DNA of 64,000 nt from Conchiformibius kuhniae DSM 17694 (GCF_000428785.1 NZ_AUAP01000013.1:6963-70962); one strand, 5' to 3'; positions 17,045-26,466 are shown, numbered from the stretch's first letter. Program-made: numbers and translations. Notes: a model not told the origin generated them from the letters alone.

Positions 17045-17986
17045 CTAGAGAACCTGAAGCAGCAGACAGGCGGTGTAGGCAAGATAGGCGGCAAACAGGA
17101 TTGCGCCTTTGATGCGCCCGATGCTGCCGTTCAAGCACAGCAGGGGCAGCAGCAGGGTTAGGGCGCCCATCACGGGCAGGTCGCGATGTAGGATTTCCGC
17201 CGCTACGGGCATGGGGTGAATCGTTGCCGCCAAGCCGACCACTGCCAGTGTGTTGAACAGGTTTGAGCCGATGACGTTGCCGACGGCGATGTCGTGTTCG
17301 CCTTTTTTCGCTGCCATCACCGATGATGCCAGTTCGGGCAGGGAGGTGCCGATGGCAACCACCGTCAAGCCAATCAGCAGGTCGCTTACGCCCAAGTTTT
17401 GGGCAATGCCGGTTGCGCCCCACACCAGCAGCCGCGAGCTGGCAACCAGTAATGCCAAGCCCGCCAGCAGCCATGCGATGCCTTGTTTTAAGGGGAGCAG
17501 TTCGCCGTGGTCGTTTGCTTCGGCGGGGGCGGTGTTGCCGCGCCATGCCTGCCACACGCTGTGGGTCATGTAGCCTGCCAGTACGGCGAGCATCAGCCAG
17601 CCGTCTGTGCGGGAGAGGTCTTTGTCCCACAGCAATATCGCGGTCAGCAGGGTAACTGCCAGCAAAACGGGCATTTCGCCGCGCAATATCTGTTTTTGGA
17701 CGGCAATGGGGCTGATGAGGGCGGTGATGCCCAAAATCAGGGCGATGTTGGTGATGTTGGAGCCGTAGGCGTTGCCCAGCGCGATGCCCGGGCTGCCGTC
17801 TGTTGCCGACAATACGGACACCACCATTTCGGGGGCGGACGTGCCGAATCCGACAATGACCATGCCGACCAGAAGCGGCGGCATGCCGAAGTGTCGTGTG
17901 GTGGCGGCGGCGCCGTCGATGAAGCGGTCGGCGCTCCACACCAGCACCGCCAGTCCGAACAATACGGCAAGTGCGGCATACAGCAT
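17045..17986 (-). CDS. Cation/Ca2+ exchanger (CaCA family, YrbG-like)
   Basis: Inner-membrane antiporter of 313 residues with about ten helices. The two inverted alpha repeats are visible as GFGTSAPEMVVS (near 42-53) and AIGTSLPELASS (near 200), with the ion-binding acidic residues, plus GNAYGSNITNIA and GNVIGSNLFNT. The start at 17986 gives a membrane-embedded N terminus; a longer frame into the bamE promoter region is rejected. The stop TAG is formed at the junction with the mosaic repeat. Whether it moves Na+ or H+ against Ca2+ cannot be told. Confidence 0.88.
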   Translation of the reverse strand: MLYAALAVLFGLAVLVWSADRFIDGAAATTRHFGMPPLLVGMVIVGFGTSAPEMVVSVLSATDGSPGIALGNAYGSNITNIALILGITALISPIAVQKQILRGEMPVLLAVTLLTAILLWDKDLSRTDGWLMLAVLAGYMTHSVWQAWRGNTAPAEANDHGELLPLKQGIAWLLAGLALLVASSRLLVWGATGIAQNLGVSDLLIGLTVVAIGTSLPELASSVMAAKKGEHDIAVGNVIGSNLFNTLAVVGLAATIHPMPVAAEILHRDLPVMGALTLLLPLLCLNGSIGRIKGAILFAAYLAYTACLLLQVL

Positions 17987-18125
17987 GTTTTGTTCCCCCA
18001 AACGGCAAAGGGCGCGATTATAGGGGAAAGCGGGGCGGCTTGCACAATTATCATTCGGAAAAACTTTCTGCGGCTGCCGCCTTATGGTATTGTTGGGTAT
18101 TTTCACGCAAGCGAAAGGAAAGCCG

Positions 18126-18482
18126 GTGAACAAACCTTTGATGTGCTTGGGCATGGTGCTGCTGGCGGCGGGCTGCACGCCCAAAACGGTGGAACAGTTG
18201 CCGTATTACAAACTGCCTGTGGTTCAGGGCATGCCTTTGGACGCGGAAGCGGTGGCGGCGGTGCGCCCCGGCATGACCCGCGAACAAGTGCAGCTTTATA
18301 TCGGCACGCCCCTGCTGCGCCCCCTGTTCCGCAACGACCGTTGGGATTATGTTTATGAGCGCACGCGCGGCGGCAAAGTGAAAGAAACCCGCACGCTGAC
18401 CGTGTATTTTCAAGGCAATATGGTTTCGCGCGTTGAAGACGGCACACCGAAGCCCGCAAACGAAGGAGTACAACAACCATGA
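18126..18482 (+). CDS. bamE: Outer-membrane assembly lipoprotein BamE, GTG start
   Basis: BamE stabilises the beta-barrel assembly machine at the outer membrane. The 118-residue product has a lipoprotein signal ending LLAAGC, and the family core RPGMTREQVQLYIGTPL followed by WDYVYE. The GTG at 18126 is chosen because AAAGGAAA lies 5-12 bases upstream and it yields a compact signal peptide; an ATG at 18084 would add 14 residues. The last four bases overlap dapB. Confidence 0.9.
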   Translation: MNKPLMCLGMVLLAAGCTPKTVEQLPYYKLPVVQGMPLDAEAVAAVRPGMTREQVQLYIGTPLLRPLFRNDRWDYVYERTRGGKVKETRTLTVYFQGNMVSRVEDGTPKPANEGVQQP

Positions 18483-19282
18483 CCCCACCTTTAAAAATCG
18501 CCATCGCCGGAGCGGGCGGACGCATGGGCAAAACCTTGATTGAAGCGGTGGTGCAGCGTGCGGACGTGTTGCTGTCGGGCGCATTGGAGCATGCCGCTTC
18601 GCTGGTATTGGGCAACAGCGTTGCCGCCAACGTCCGCATCAGTGCCGATGCCGGTGCGGTATTAAAAGGCTGCGACGTGCTGATTGACTTTACCCGTCCC
18701 GATGCGTCTTTGCCCCTGATTGGTGCCTGTGCCGAACACGGCGTAAAAATGGTCATCGGTACAACGGGCTACGATGAAGCGGGCAAAGCCGCGATTCGCG
18801 CTGCCGCCGAGCGCACCGCCATCGTGTTTGCCGCCAACTACAGCGTGGGCGTAAATCTGACTTTCCACATTTTGGACACCGTTGCCCGCGTGCTGAACGA
18901 AGGCTACGATGTGGAAATCATCGAAGCGCACCACCGCCACAAAATTGATGCCCCGAGCGGCACGGCATTGCGCATGGGTGAAGTGGTTGCCAACGCCTTG
19001 GGGCGCGATTTGCGCGAATGCGCCGTGTACGGGCGCGAAGGGCAGACGGGGGCGCGTAACGGGCAGACCATCGGCTTTGCCACCGTGCGCGGCGGCGACA
19101 TTGTCGGCGACCACACCGTATTGTTTGCGGGCGAAGGCGAGCGCGTGGAAATCACCCACAAAGCCTCCGGACGCATGACCTTTGCGGCGGGCGCGGTGCG
19201 GGCGGCGGTGTGGCTGGCACAGCGCGACAAAGGCCTGTTCGACATGCAGGACGTATTGGGGTTGCGCCATGACACCGTTTGA
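18479..19282 (+). CDS. dapB: 4-hydroxy-tetrahydrodipicolinate reductase
   Basis: Lysine/meso-DAP pathway enzyme of 267 residues. The NAD(P)H-binding motif IAGAGGRMGK is at residues 9-18, the conserved VIGTTGYDE near 97, and the catalytic segment EAHHRHKIDAPSGT near 151-164 with the His-His-X-His-Lys residues. It overlaps bamE by four bases and nnrD by 14, so the three are one operon. Confidence 0.97.
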   Translation: MTPPLKIAIAGAGGRMGKTLIEAVVQRADVLLSGALEHAASLVLGNSVAANVRISADAGAVLKGCDVLIDFTRPDASLPLIGACAEHGVKMVIGTTGYDEAGKAAIRAAAERTAIVFAANYSVGVNLTFHILDTVARVLNEGYDVEIIEAHHRHKIDAPSGTALRMGEVVANALGRDLRECAVYGREGQTGARNGQTIGFATVRGGDIVGDHTVLFAGEGERVEITHKASGRMTFAAGAVRAAVWLAQRDKGLFDMQDVLGLRHDTV

Positions 19283-20132
19283 CACCGAAACCTGCCGCCG
19301 CTATGCCTTGCAGCACTTTCCCGACATCTGCCGCGCCCGTCCCGCCGACAGCCACAAAGGCACATTCGGCACGGCGGCGGTGCTGGGCGGCAGCAAAGGC
19401 ATGAGCGGCGCGGCACTGCTGGCGGGCGAAGCCGCCATGTACGGCGGTTGCGGCAAAGTTTTGGTCGGCTTGGAACACTACCCCCCGCCGGCACACCGCG
19501 CCCGCTTGGAGCTGATGATTGACGATGCCGCCGCCGTTGCCGCCGCCGATGCCGATGTATGGATTGTCGGCTGCGGACTGGCGCAAACCGACAGCGCCGC
19601 CGCCCTGCTGCAACACGTCTGCCAACGGGCGCGCGTGCTGGTGTTGGACGCGGGCGCACTGCACCTGCTGCCCAAACACCCCCTGCCCGCCCCGTCTGCC
19701 GACACCGTGCGCGTACTCACCCCCCACCCCGGCGAAGCCGCCAAACTGCTCAAAAGCACCCCCGATGCCATCGTGCAAAACCGCGTTTGGGCGGCGCGCG
19801 AGCTGGCGACCCGCCATCAGGCTTGGGTGGTGTTGAAAGGACACGAAAGCGTGATTGCATCGGCATCGGGCTTTTTACGCATCAACCGCAACGGCAATGC
19901 CGGCTTGGCAACCGCCGGCAGTGGCGATGTATTGGCGGGACTGCTCGGCAGCCTGCTGGCACAAGGCATTGCCGTAGAACAAGCCGTTGCCGCCGCCGTC
20001 TGGCTGCACGGCGCGGCTGCCGAATGGCTGGCTGCCCGCCAAACCGGCCCCATCGGCTTGCTGGCGGGCGAACTGCCCGTTGCCGTCCGTTGGCTGCGCA
20101 ACCGGCTCGTTACCGTGGCGGGCAACAATTGA
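19269..20132 (+). CDS. nnrD: ADP-dependent NAD(P)H-hydrate dehydratase
   Basis: Repairs hydrated NAD(P)H using ADP. The 287-residue product has only the ribokinase-like dehydratase domain; the epimerase (YjeF N-terminal) half is absent. Visible motifs are KGTFGTAAVLGGSKGMSGA near 30-48, LTPHPGEAAKLL near 155, and NAGLATAGSGDVLAGLLG near 215, which holds the catalytic aspartate. The start overlaps the end of dapB. The stop TGA directly abuts the next mosaic repeat. Confidence 0.9.
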   Translation: MTPFDTETCRRYALQHFPDICRARPADSHKGTFGTAAVLGGSKGMSGAALLAGEAAMYGGCGKVLVGLEHYPPPAHRARLELMIDDAAAVAAADADVWIVGCGLAQTDSAAALLQHVCQRARVLVLDAGALHLLPKHPLPAPSADTVRVLTPHPGEAAKLLKSTPDAIVQNRVWAARELATRHQAWVVLKGHESVIASASGFLRINRNGNAGLATAGSGDVLAGLLGSLLAQGIAVEQAVAAAVWLHGAAAEWLAARQTGPIGLLAGELPVAVRWLRNRLVTVAGNN

Positions 20133-20325
20133 ATCGTGTCATCAATTGACCGGTAAAACACCGCGCCGTCATTCCCGCGCCTGCGGGAATCCAAGTCGAA
20201 GCACGACAAACCTTGATAAAACATGGCTTGCCAAGCATCGGGCAATGGATTCCCGCAATGTGCGGGCATGACGGCATTTGTATATAACTGATTTAATGTA
20301 AAAAATTCAAATGATGACACACCCT
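20133..20325. repeat. Mosaic element (two dRS3 arms)
   Basis: ATCGTGTCATCAATTGACC left end, dRS3 ATTCCCGCGCCTGCGGGAAT, the common middle AAGTCGAAGCACGACAAACC...CCAAGCATCGGGCA, a second dRS3 arm ending CGGGCATGACGGC, and right end AAATGATGACACACCC. Confidence 0.85.
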
Positions 20326-20387
20326 GAAAAACAGCCGAACCGCAGCACCCCTTACCAACGCCACGCTCCCCGCACAGGAATATCCCC

Positions 20388-21056
20388 ATGACCCGCCTTG
20401 CCATCTTCGACCTTGACCACACCATGATTGCCACCGACAGCGACCATGCCTTTACCGAATTTCTCATCGAACAAGGGCTGCTGGACGCCGCCGAAGCCGC
20501 CGCACGCAACCAACAGTTTTACCAAGACTACTGCAACGGCTGCCTGAACATACACGAATACCTTGCCTTCCAACTCCGCGCCCTGCGCGACGTTTTGCCC
20601 GCAGAGCGCGACCGTCTGCACCGCCAATTCATGCGCGAAAAAATCACCCCGCACCTGCGCGACAAAGCACGGGCAACGGTCGAGCGCCACCGCCGCAACG
20701 GCGACGAACTGCTGGTGATTTCGTCCACCAACGAATTCATCATCACCCCCATTTGCGCGGCGTTCGGCATCGGCGAAGTCATCGGCACGGCTCTGGTTTG
20801 CGATGAACGCGGCTGCTTTAGCGGCGAAATCGACGGCGTGCCGAGCTTGGGCGAAGGCAAAATCGTGCGTCTGCAACAATGGCTGCACGCACGCGGCAAA
20901 TCCCGCGCCGACTACGAAACCGTGTATTTCTACAGCGATTCCAAAAACGACCTGCCCCTGCTGCGCCATGCCGATGTGGCGGTTGCCGTCAATCCGGACG
21001 ACACCCTGCGCCAAACGGCGCAAGCCGAAGGCTGGCAGATTGAAGACTGGCGCTGA
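20388..21056 (+). CDS. HAD-superfamily phosphatase, subfamily IB (SerB-like)
   Basis: A 222-residue haloacid-dehalogenase-type phosphohydrolase. Motif I is FDLDHTMI with nucleophile Asp8 and acid/base Asp10; motif II is the serine segment LLVISSTNEF near 107; motif IV is FYSDSKNDLPLL near 183. An alpha-helical cap sits between motifs I and II, as in phosphoserine phosphatase-like IB enzymes. Substrate unknown: phosphoserine, histidinol phosphate or another small phosphate ester are possible. Confidence 0.85.
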   Translation: MTRLAIFDLDHTMIATDSDHAFTEFLIEQGLLDAAEAAARNQQFYQDYCNGCLNIHEYLAFQLRALRDVLPAERDRLHRQFMREKITPHLRDKARATVERHRRNGDELLVISSTNEFIITPICAAFGIGEVIGTALVCDERGCFSGEIDGVPSLGEGKIVRLQQWLHARGKSRADYETVYFYSDSKNDLPLLRHADVAVAVNPDDTLRQTAQAEGWQIEDWR

Positions 21057-21079
21057 ATCCCGCCGTGCTGCGGAAACAT

Positions 21080-21108
21080 TTGAACCGTTTTTCAAACAAC
21101 TATACAAT
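21080..21108 (+). promoter_or_regulatory. Promoter of sstT
   Basis: -35 TTGAAC (21080-21085) and -10 TACAAT (21103-21108) with a 17-base spacer, 30 bases before the sstT ATG. Confidence 0.65.
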
Positions 21109-21137
21109 CCCCGTTTTTGATTTTGGGAAGCATCATC

Positions 21138-22373
21138 ATGTTTTGCAATACGCTGTGCCGCGTTTACCGCCGTGTCGGATTGGTGTATCAGATTATTGCC
21201 GGATTGCTGGTTGGCGCGTTTATCGGCGAAATGCTGCCTGCTGCCGTGCCGGCGGTGGCGATTTTGGGCAAGCTGTTTGTCGGCGCGTTGAAAAGTGTCG
21301 CGCCGTTTTTGGTGTTTGTATTGGTTACGGCGGCGATTGCCCAACACAATACCGAAACCAAAACCCACATTCGTCCGATTTTGCTCATGTACCTGATTGG
21401 CACGTTCAGCGCGGCGGTGGCGGCGGTGGCGGCGAGCTTCGCCTTTCCCAGCACCATGACGCTGGTGCAAAGCGGCGACCACGCGCTCAATCCGCCTTCG
21501 GGCATTGCCCAAGTGATGTCCAATTTGCTGATGAATCTGGTTGCCAATCCGATTGGCGCCTTGAGCAGTGCCAACTACATCGGCATTTTGGCGTGGGCGT
21601 TGCTGCTCGGTTTCGCCCTGCGCCGCACCGCCGCCGCCAGCACCCTGACCGCCGTTGCCGATTTGTCCAAAGCCGTTTCGGCCATTGTCGGCTGGATTAT
21701 CCGTTTTGCGCCTTTGGGGATTTTGGGGCTGATGGCGGAAACCGCCGCCGCCACCGAATTCAGCAGCATGATTCGGGAATACGGCAAATTGATTTTTGTG
21801 CTGGTCGGCTGCATGGCGTTTGTCGCTTTGGTGGTCAATCCCCTGCTGGTGTTTTGGAAAATCCGCAAAAACCCTTATCCTTTGGTATTTTTGTGCTTGC
21901 GCGAAAGCGGCATTCCCGCCTTTTTCACCCGCTCTTCCGCCGCCAACATTCCCGTGAATTTTGCTTTGGCAAAACGGCTGAACCTGCACGAAGACACTTA
22001 TTCGGTGTCGCTGCCTTTGGGGGCGACCATCAATATGGCGGGCGCGGCGATTACCATTACCGTGCTGACTTTGGCGGCTGCCAACACGCAGGGCATTACG
22101 GTGGATTTTGCCACTGCTTTGCTGTTGAGCCTGATTGCCACCGTGAGCGCGTGCGGCGCATCGGGGGTGGCGGGCGGCTCGCTGCTGCTGATTCCTTTGG
22201 CGTGCAGCCTGTTCAATATTCCCAATGATGTGGCGATGAATGTGGTGGCTGTGGGTCTGATTATCGGCGTGATTCAGGATTCTGCCGAAACCGCGCTCAA
22301 TTCGTCCACCGATGTGTTGTTTACCGCCGCCGCCGACATGGGCGCGGCTGCCCAAGCGGGCAAAACGCAATAA
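21138..22373 (+). CDS. sstT: Sodium/serine-threonine symporter
   Basis: DAACS-family Na+-coupled importer of serine and threonine, 411 residues. The family signatures are seen as FTRSSAANIPVNFALAKRL near residue 260 and LPLGATINMAGAAITI near 293, followed by ACGASGVAGGSLLLIPLA. Eight helices and two re-entrant loops are expected. The ATG at 21138 is preferred to an upstream TTG because it gives the standard length. Confidence 0.93.
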   Translation: MFCNTLCRVYRRVGLVYQIIAGLLVGAFIGEMLPAAVPAVAILGKLFVGALKSVAPFLVFVLVTAAIAQHNTETKTHIRPILLMYLIGTFSAAVAAVAASFAFPSTMTLVQSGDHALNPPSGIAQVMSNLLMNLVANPIGALSSANYIGILAWALLLGFALRRTAAASTLTAVADLSKAVSAIVGWIIRFAPLGILGLMAETAAATEFSSMIREYGKLIFVLVGCMAFVALVVNPLLVFWKIRKNPYPLVFLCLRESGIPAFFTRSSAANIPVNFALAKRLNLHEDTYSVSLPLGATINMAGAAITITVLTLAAANTQGITVDFATALLLSLIATVSACGASGVAGGSLLLIPLACSLFNIPNDVAMNVVAVGLIIGVIQDSAETALNSSTDVLFTAAADMGAAAQAGKTQ

Positions 22374-22377
22374 GCGG

Positions 22378-22440
22378 TGCCGCACCGTCATTCCCGCGCC
22401 GGCAGAAAGCCGGCAAGCATCGGGTGCGCGGGAAGGGCTG
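22378..22440. repeat. Fragment of a mosaic element
   Basis: CCGCACCGTCATTCCCGCGC followed by CAAGCATCGGGTGCGCGGGAA: the dRS3 half sites are present but the terminal repeats are missing. Confidence 0.6.
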
Positions 22441-22473
22441 GATTTTTAACAGATTGATTGGAAAGGTGGCGCA

Positions 22474-23013
22474 ATGACCCCGCAAACCGTATTGGATTTT
22501 TGGTTTTCCGAAGCCAACCGCCCGTTTTGGTTTCAAAAAAGCGATGAATTTGATGCACAAATCCGCACGCGTTTCGCCGCCGTGTGGCAACAGGCAGCGC
22601 AGGGAGAACTTTATGGCTGGCGCGACAGCCTGCACGGACGTTTGGCGGAAATCATCGTGCTGGACCAGTTTTCCCGCAATCTGCACCGCGACAGCCCGCT
22701 CGCTTTCGCGCAGGACGGCATGGCGGTGGTGCTGGCGCAGGAAGCGGTGCGGCAAGCGGGTTTCGCCGAGATGGACGTGTCCGAACGCCACATGATGCTG
22801 ATGCCCCTGATGCACAGCGAAAGCCGCGCCGTGCATGTGCTGGCGGAAAAGCTGTTTGCCGAACACACCACGCCCCACGCGCTGGATTTTGAAATCAAAC
22901 ACAAGGTGATTATCGACCGTTTCGGGCGTTATCCGCACCGCAACGCGGTGTTGGGGCGCGAAAGCATGGCGGAAGAAACGGCGTTTTTGCAAACGCCGGG
23001 TTCGTCTTTTTAA
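22474..23013 (+). CDS. DUF924-family protein
   Basis: A 179-residue all-alpha cytosolic protein of the DUF924 family: VLDFWFSEANRPFWFQKSDEFD at the N terminus, LAEIIVLDQFSRNLHRDSP near 60, then MMLMPLMHSES and KHKVIIDRFGRYPHRNAVLGR near 150. These are the family's strongest blocks. The fold is TPR-like; the biochemical role is unknown. It stands alone between repeats, with a 10-base stem loop (23024-23048) just after the stop. Confidence 0.88.
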   Translation: MTPQTVLDFWFSEANRPFWFQKSDEFDAQIRTRFAAVWQQAAQGELYGWRDSLHGRLAEIIVLDQFSRNLHRDSPLAFAQDGMAVVLAQEAVRQAGFAEMDVSERHMMLMPLMHSESRAVHVLAEKLFAEHTTPHALDFEIKHKVIIDRFGRYPHRNAVLGRESMAEETAFLQTPGSSF

Positions 23014-23023
23014 TCATGTTTCA

Positions 23024-23048
23024 GGGGCTGCACATAAAGTGCAGCCCC
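23024..23048 (+). terminator. Stem-loop after the DUF924 gene
   Basis: Perfect inverted repeat GGGGCTGCAC / GTGCAGCCCC with a 5-base loop. No T-tract follows, so termination is only likely. Confidence 0.5.
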
Positions 23049-23064
23049 GTGTGTTGCCCCAATT

Positions 23065-23260
23065 GGGGCGTGTCATCAACTAACCGAAAAATCTTTGCAC
23101 CGTCATTCCCGCGTAGGCGGGAATCCAACAATAAATTGCAACAAAACTTGATAAAACATCGTTTTCCAAGCATCGGGCAGTGGATTCCCACCTACGTGGG
23201 TATGACGGTATTTTCATATTCCACTGATTTTCAGCAGAAATTTAAATGATGACACGCCTT
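23065..23260. repeat. Mosaic element (two dRS3 arms)
   Basis: GGGGCGTGTCATCAACTAACC left end, dRS3 ATTCCCGCGTAGGCGGGAAT, middle AAAACTTGATAAAACATCG and CCAAGCATCGGGCAGTGG, second arm ATTCCCACCTACGTGGG, and right end TTTAAATGATGACACGCC. Confidence 0.85.
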
Positions 23261-23281
23261 GGGTCGGGGATTCAAACCGAA

Positions 23282-24430
23282 TCAGCGTTTGCCGTACGCG
23301 GCTTCAAAAATGCCGATGATTTCGTCCAAATCCGCTTTGCGCGGATTGGTGAAGCCGCACACGTCTTTGAGCGAGTTTTCCGCCAGCACGGTAAAGTCTT
23401 CGCGCTTGACGCCCAATTCTTCCAGCGATTTGGGAATGCCCACGATGTCTGCCAGCTTTTTGATGGCATCAATCACGCCCAAGCCCTGCAAATCGGCGTT
23501 GTTGGCGCTTAAAATTTCGCCGACGTGGTTCAAACGCGCTTCGGCGGCGGGCATGTTGAAGGCTTCTACGTGCGGCAGCAGCAGTGCGTTGCACACGCCG
23601 TGCGGCAGGTCGTAAAAACCGCCCAATTGGTGCGCCATCGCATGCACATAGCCCAAAGAGGCGTTGTTGAACGCCATGCCCGCCAAAAATTGTGCGTAAG
23701 CCATTTTTTCGCGGGCTTCTTTGTTGTCCGGCTCGCGCACGGCGGTGGGCAGATACGCGGCAATCAGCTCGACGGCTTTGACGGCACAGGCATCGGTCAG
23801 GGGGTTGGCGATGGTGGAAACATAGGCTTCTACCGCGTGGGTGAGTGCGTCCATGCCGGTGGCGGCGGTGAGCGCGGCGGGCATGCCCGCCATCAGCCCC
23901 GAATCGTTGATGGAAAGGGTGGGGGTAACGTGGCTGTCCACAATCGCCATTTTCACGTGGCGCGCTTCATCGGTAATGATGGTAAAACGCGTCATTTCCG
24001 AAGCGGTGCCGGCGGTGGTGTTGATGGCAACCAAAGTCAGTTGCGGTTTTTTGGATTTGTTCAAGCCTTCGTAGTCGGCGATGTTGCCGCCGTTTGCCGC
24101 CACCAGTGCCACCGCTTTGGCGCAATCGTGGGACGAGCCGCCGCCCAGAGAAATCACAAAATCCGCGCCGCTTTCGCGCAGTTTTGCCAAGCCCGCTTCC
24201 ACATTGCCCACCGTGGGGTTGGGCTGTACGCCGTCAAACACCGCCGCTTCCACGCCTTTTGCCGCCAATTTGTCGGCAACGGTTTGCGCGATGCCCAGTT
24301 TTGCCAATGCGCCGTCGGTAACAATCAGGGCTTTTTTGAAGCCCAAGCCCGCAACTTGCGCCAAACCTTCGTCCAGTGCGCCCGCACCCAAAATATTTTG
24401 TGAGGGCATGAAAAATTGTGATGTTGCCAT
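23282..24430 (-). CDS. Iron-containing alcohol dehydrogenase
   Basis: Group III (iron-type) alcohol dehydrogenase of 382 residues, the size of E. coli YiaY and Zymomonas AdhB. The NAD-binding segment is SLGGGSSHDCAKAVAL near 95-110. Metal ligands lie in DALTHAVEAY (near 196) and in HAMAHQLGGFYDLPHGVCN (near 263-281), with the three family histidines present. It would oxidise small primary alcohols or reduce aldehydes; the in vivo substrate is unknown. The ATG at 24430 gives the standard MATSQFFMPS start. Confidence 0.92.
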   Translation of the reverse strand: MATSQFFMPSQNILGAGALDEGLAQVAGLGFKKALIVTDGALAKLGIAQTVADKLAAKGVEAAVFDGVQPNPTVGNVEAGLAKLRESGADFVISLGGGSSHDCAKAVALVAANGGNIADYEGLNKSKKPQLTLVAINTTAGTASEMTRFTIITDEARHVKMAIVDSHVTPTLSINDSGLMAGMPAALTAATGMDALTHAVEAYVSTIANPLTDACAVKAVELIAAYLPTAVREPDNKEAREKMAYAQFLAGMAFNNASLGYVHAMAHQLGGFYDLPHGVCNALLLPHVEAFNMPAAEARLNHVGEILSANNADLQGLGVIDAIKKLADIVGIPKSLEELGVKREDFTVLAENSLKDVCGFTNPRKADLDEIIGIFEAAYGKR

Positions 24431-24629
24431 GGTGTGTTTCCTTAAATATCGGATTTGCCCCGTTGTCCGGCGGCTTGGGGCATGAAAAGAATCGGGTGCT
24501 GCCGGACCATTTTTATATCGGATTGGCAAACATATTAGATAGAGCACCAACACTTGTCCAGCCTGTGCGCTTGCGTTTTGGTTTTTGTGATGCGTGCCAT
24601 TTTTTTTCAAGATGCCGCACCGTCCGCGC

Positions 24630-24702
24630 CAACGCAAAACGCGCCGTTATGCCCCTGCGGACATGACGGCGCGGTGTTGTTCCGGCTGATTGGCGATGCG
24701 CC
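24630..24702. repeat. Degenerate mosaic element at a gene end
   Basis: CGTTATGCCCCTGCGGACATGACG is a diverged dRS3-like hairpin, followed by TTCCGGCTGATTGGCGATGCGCC, a variant of the usual end TCGGTCAATTGATGACACGCC. It abuts the stop of the gene at 24703. Confidence 0.55.
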
Positions 24703-25392
24703 CTAACGCACCATTTCTTGGGCAAGGGCTTTGATGTTCAGTTCGCGGTCTTTGATGATGCCGTTGAGCCTGCTGACTTGTCCGGCATTGCCCTTTTTTT
24801 TGGCGGAAACCAATTGGGCTTGTGCGGCGCGCAGTGCGGCGCGTTCGCGGTTGATTTCGCGCTCCAAGATTTGGCGGCGCGTCAATACGGGCTCTTTGGG
24901 CGGGGCTTTGACCGTTGCCGTTTTAACGGCGGCGGGCGCGGGGGTTTTGGCGGCGGTTTTGCTTTTGCCGCGTGGTGCGGGCGGCGGGTTACGCAACCGC
25001 ACTTTCACCTTCGGCTTGACGGTTTTGACCGGCGCGGCGGGGGATTTTTCCGTTTTTTCGGGTTGGTTGCCAGCAACGGGCGGCGGCGGCAAAACGGTGA
25101 TGTCGTCGTCCTGCCGTACCGTGTCCCAAATGCGGCGCAATTCTTCCGAAGCCTTTAATGTGCTTTTGGGCGCTGCCGTTTCGCCGGTGTCGGCACCGGC
25201 AAGCACGACAACGTCCGCAACGGCTTGGTCGGGCGTGTCCGAAGCGGCGGGGGCAGACGCTTCTGCCTGTACGGCGGCAGGTGCGGCAACCGTTTGCGCC
25301 GTTTCAAGCGGTGCGGCAGTCATGGGCGCGGCGCACGCGGCGGTGGCGGACAAAACAAACAAAACGGCAAAAAAACGGAACAATTTTTTCAT
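24703..25392 (-). CDS. Ala/Pro/Lys-rich exported protein with C-terminal coiled coil
   Basis: A 229-residue protein with a signal peptide (MKKLFRFFAVLFVLSATAAC); the cysteine could be lipidated, although the lipobox is weak. Residues 22-160 are low-complexity Ala/Pro/Lys sequence. The C-terminal 65 residues (RRQILEREINRERAALRAAQ) form a likely coiled coil. A similar layout occurs in neisserial hypothetical envelope proteins, but I do not recognise a named family. It stands alone between the dehydrogenase and znuA. Confidence 0.75.
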   Translation of the reverse strand: MKKLFRFFAVLFVLSATAACAAPMTAAPLETAQTVAAPAAVQAEASAPAASDTPDQAVADVVVLAGADTGETAAPKSTLKASEELRRIWDTVRQDDDITVLPPPPVAGNQPEKTEKSPAAPVKTVKPKVKVRLRNPPPAPRGKSKTAAKTPAPAAVKTATVKAPPKEPVLTRRQILEREINRERAALRAAQAQLVSAKKKGNAGQVSRLNGIIKDRELNIKALAQEMVR

Positions 25393-25517
25393 ACAACTTC
25401 AAATTTAGGTGTTTCGCACGAAACATTGTAAACCATCTCGGGCAAAATTCAACCGTTTTTGCCGTTCGTGCAGGGTGGCGATGTTTGTACCATGATGATG
25501 ACGCGCCGCACGGATGG

Positions 25518-26435
25518 TTATTGCTTCATCGCCGCCGCCATCGTGCGGACATTGTGGCGGAACATATCCGCATAGCTGCGCGCGCCCGCGTCTTTGCTCA
25601 AGGCATCGGAATAAAGTTTGCCGCCGATTTTCACCCCCGTTTCTTGGGCGATGCGTGCCACCATGCGCCCGTCTTTGATGTTTTCGGTAAACACGGCTTT
25701 GAGTCCCTGTTGTTTGATTTGGCGGATAATCGCGGCAACGGTGCGGGCAGACGGCTCGGCTTCGGTGCTGACCCCTTGCGGCGCGAGAAACACCACGCCG
25801 TAGCGTTTGCCCAAATAGCCGAAAGAATGGTGTCCGGTCAATACCTTGCGTTGCGCTGCGGGAATAGCGGCGAATTGTTGGCGGGCGAATTGGTCGAGCT
25901 GTTGCAACTGTGCGTGGTAGCGCTGCAAACGGGCGGCGTAATGCGCCTTGCCGGCGGGGTCGGCTTTGCCCAGTGCGGCGGCAACATTGGCGGCATATTG
26001 GCGCATCAGCACGGGGTCGTGCCAAACGTGCGGGTCAAATTCGCCGTGGTGGTGGTCGTGCCCGTCTCCGTGATGGTGGTGGTGTCCGCCCGCTTCGGCT
26101 TTTATCGGCTTGATGCCCGCCGCCGCTTCGGCATAAGCGGTTTTGCTTTGTTTGACGGCACGGACGATGTCGGCTTTTTCCAAGCCCAAGCCGTTGAGCA
26201 GCACCAATTTGGCGTTGCCGATGGTTTGAATGTCGCGGGCAGTGAGGCGGTAGGCATGGGCATCGGCATCGGCACCGACCAAGTTGGTTACGCGGACGCG
26301 CTCGCCGCCGATTTGTGCGGCAACGTCGCCCAAAATACTGAAGCTGGCAACCACCGGCAGGGGTTCGGCAAACGCGCCCGCCGCCCACAGCAGCGCAAGT
26401 ACGAAAACAGATTGGATTTTGCGTAACATCATCAT
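25518..26435 (-). CDS. znuA: Zinc ABC transporter solute-binding protein
   Basis: Periplasmic zinc-binding protein (305 residues) that delivers zinc to the ZnuB-ZnuC pair. It has a signal peptide, the family start LPVVASFSILGDVAAQIGG, DAHAYRLTARDI with a metal His near residue 60, a His/Asp-rich loop around 117-133 (HHHHHGDGHDHHH), HVWHDP, and TGHHSFGYLGKRYGV. The His-rich loop favours zinc over manganese. Three ATG codons in a row begin the frame; the first (26435) is used. It is unlinked from znuCB but carries its own Zur-like box. Confidence 0.92.
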   Translation of the reverse strand: MMMLRKIQSVFVLALLWAAGAFAEPLPVVASFSILGDVAAQIGGERVRVTNLVGADADAHAYRLTARDIQTIGNAKLVLLNGLGLEKADIVRAVKQSKTAYAEAAAGIKPIKAEAGGHHHHHGDGHDHHHGEFDPHVWHDPVLMRQYAANVAAALGKADPAGKAHYAARLQRYHAQLQQLDQFARQQFAAIPAAQRKVLTGHHSFGYLGKRYGVVFLAPQGVSTEAEPSARTVAAIIRQIKQQGLKAVFTENIKDGRMVARIAQETGVKIGGKLYSDALSKDAGARSYADMFRHNVRTMAAAMKQ

Positions 26436-26466
26436 GCCCTTAATTATCGTGCGTGAAAAAAGGAAC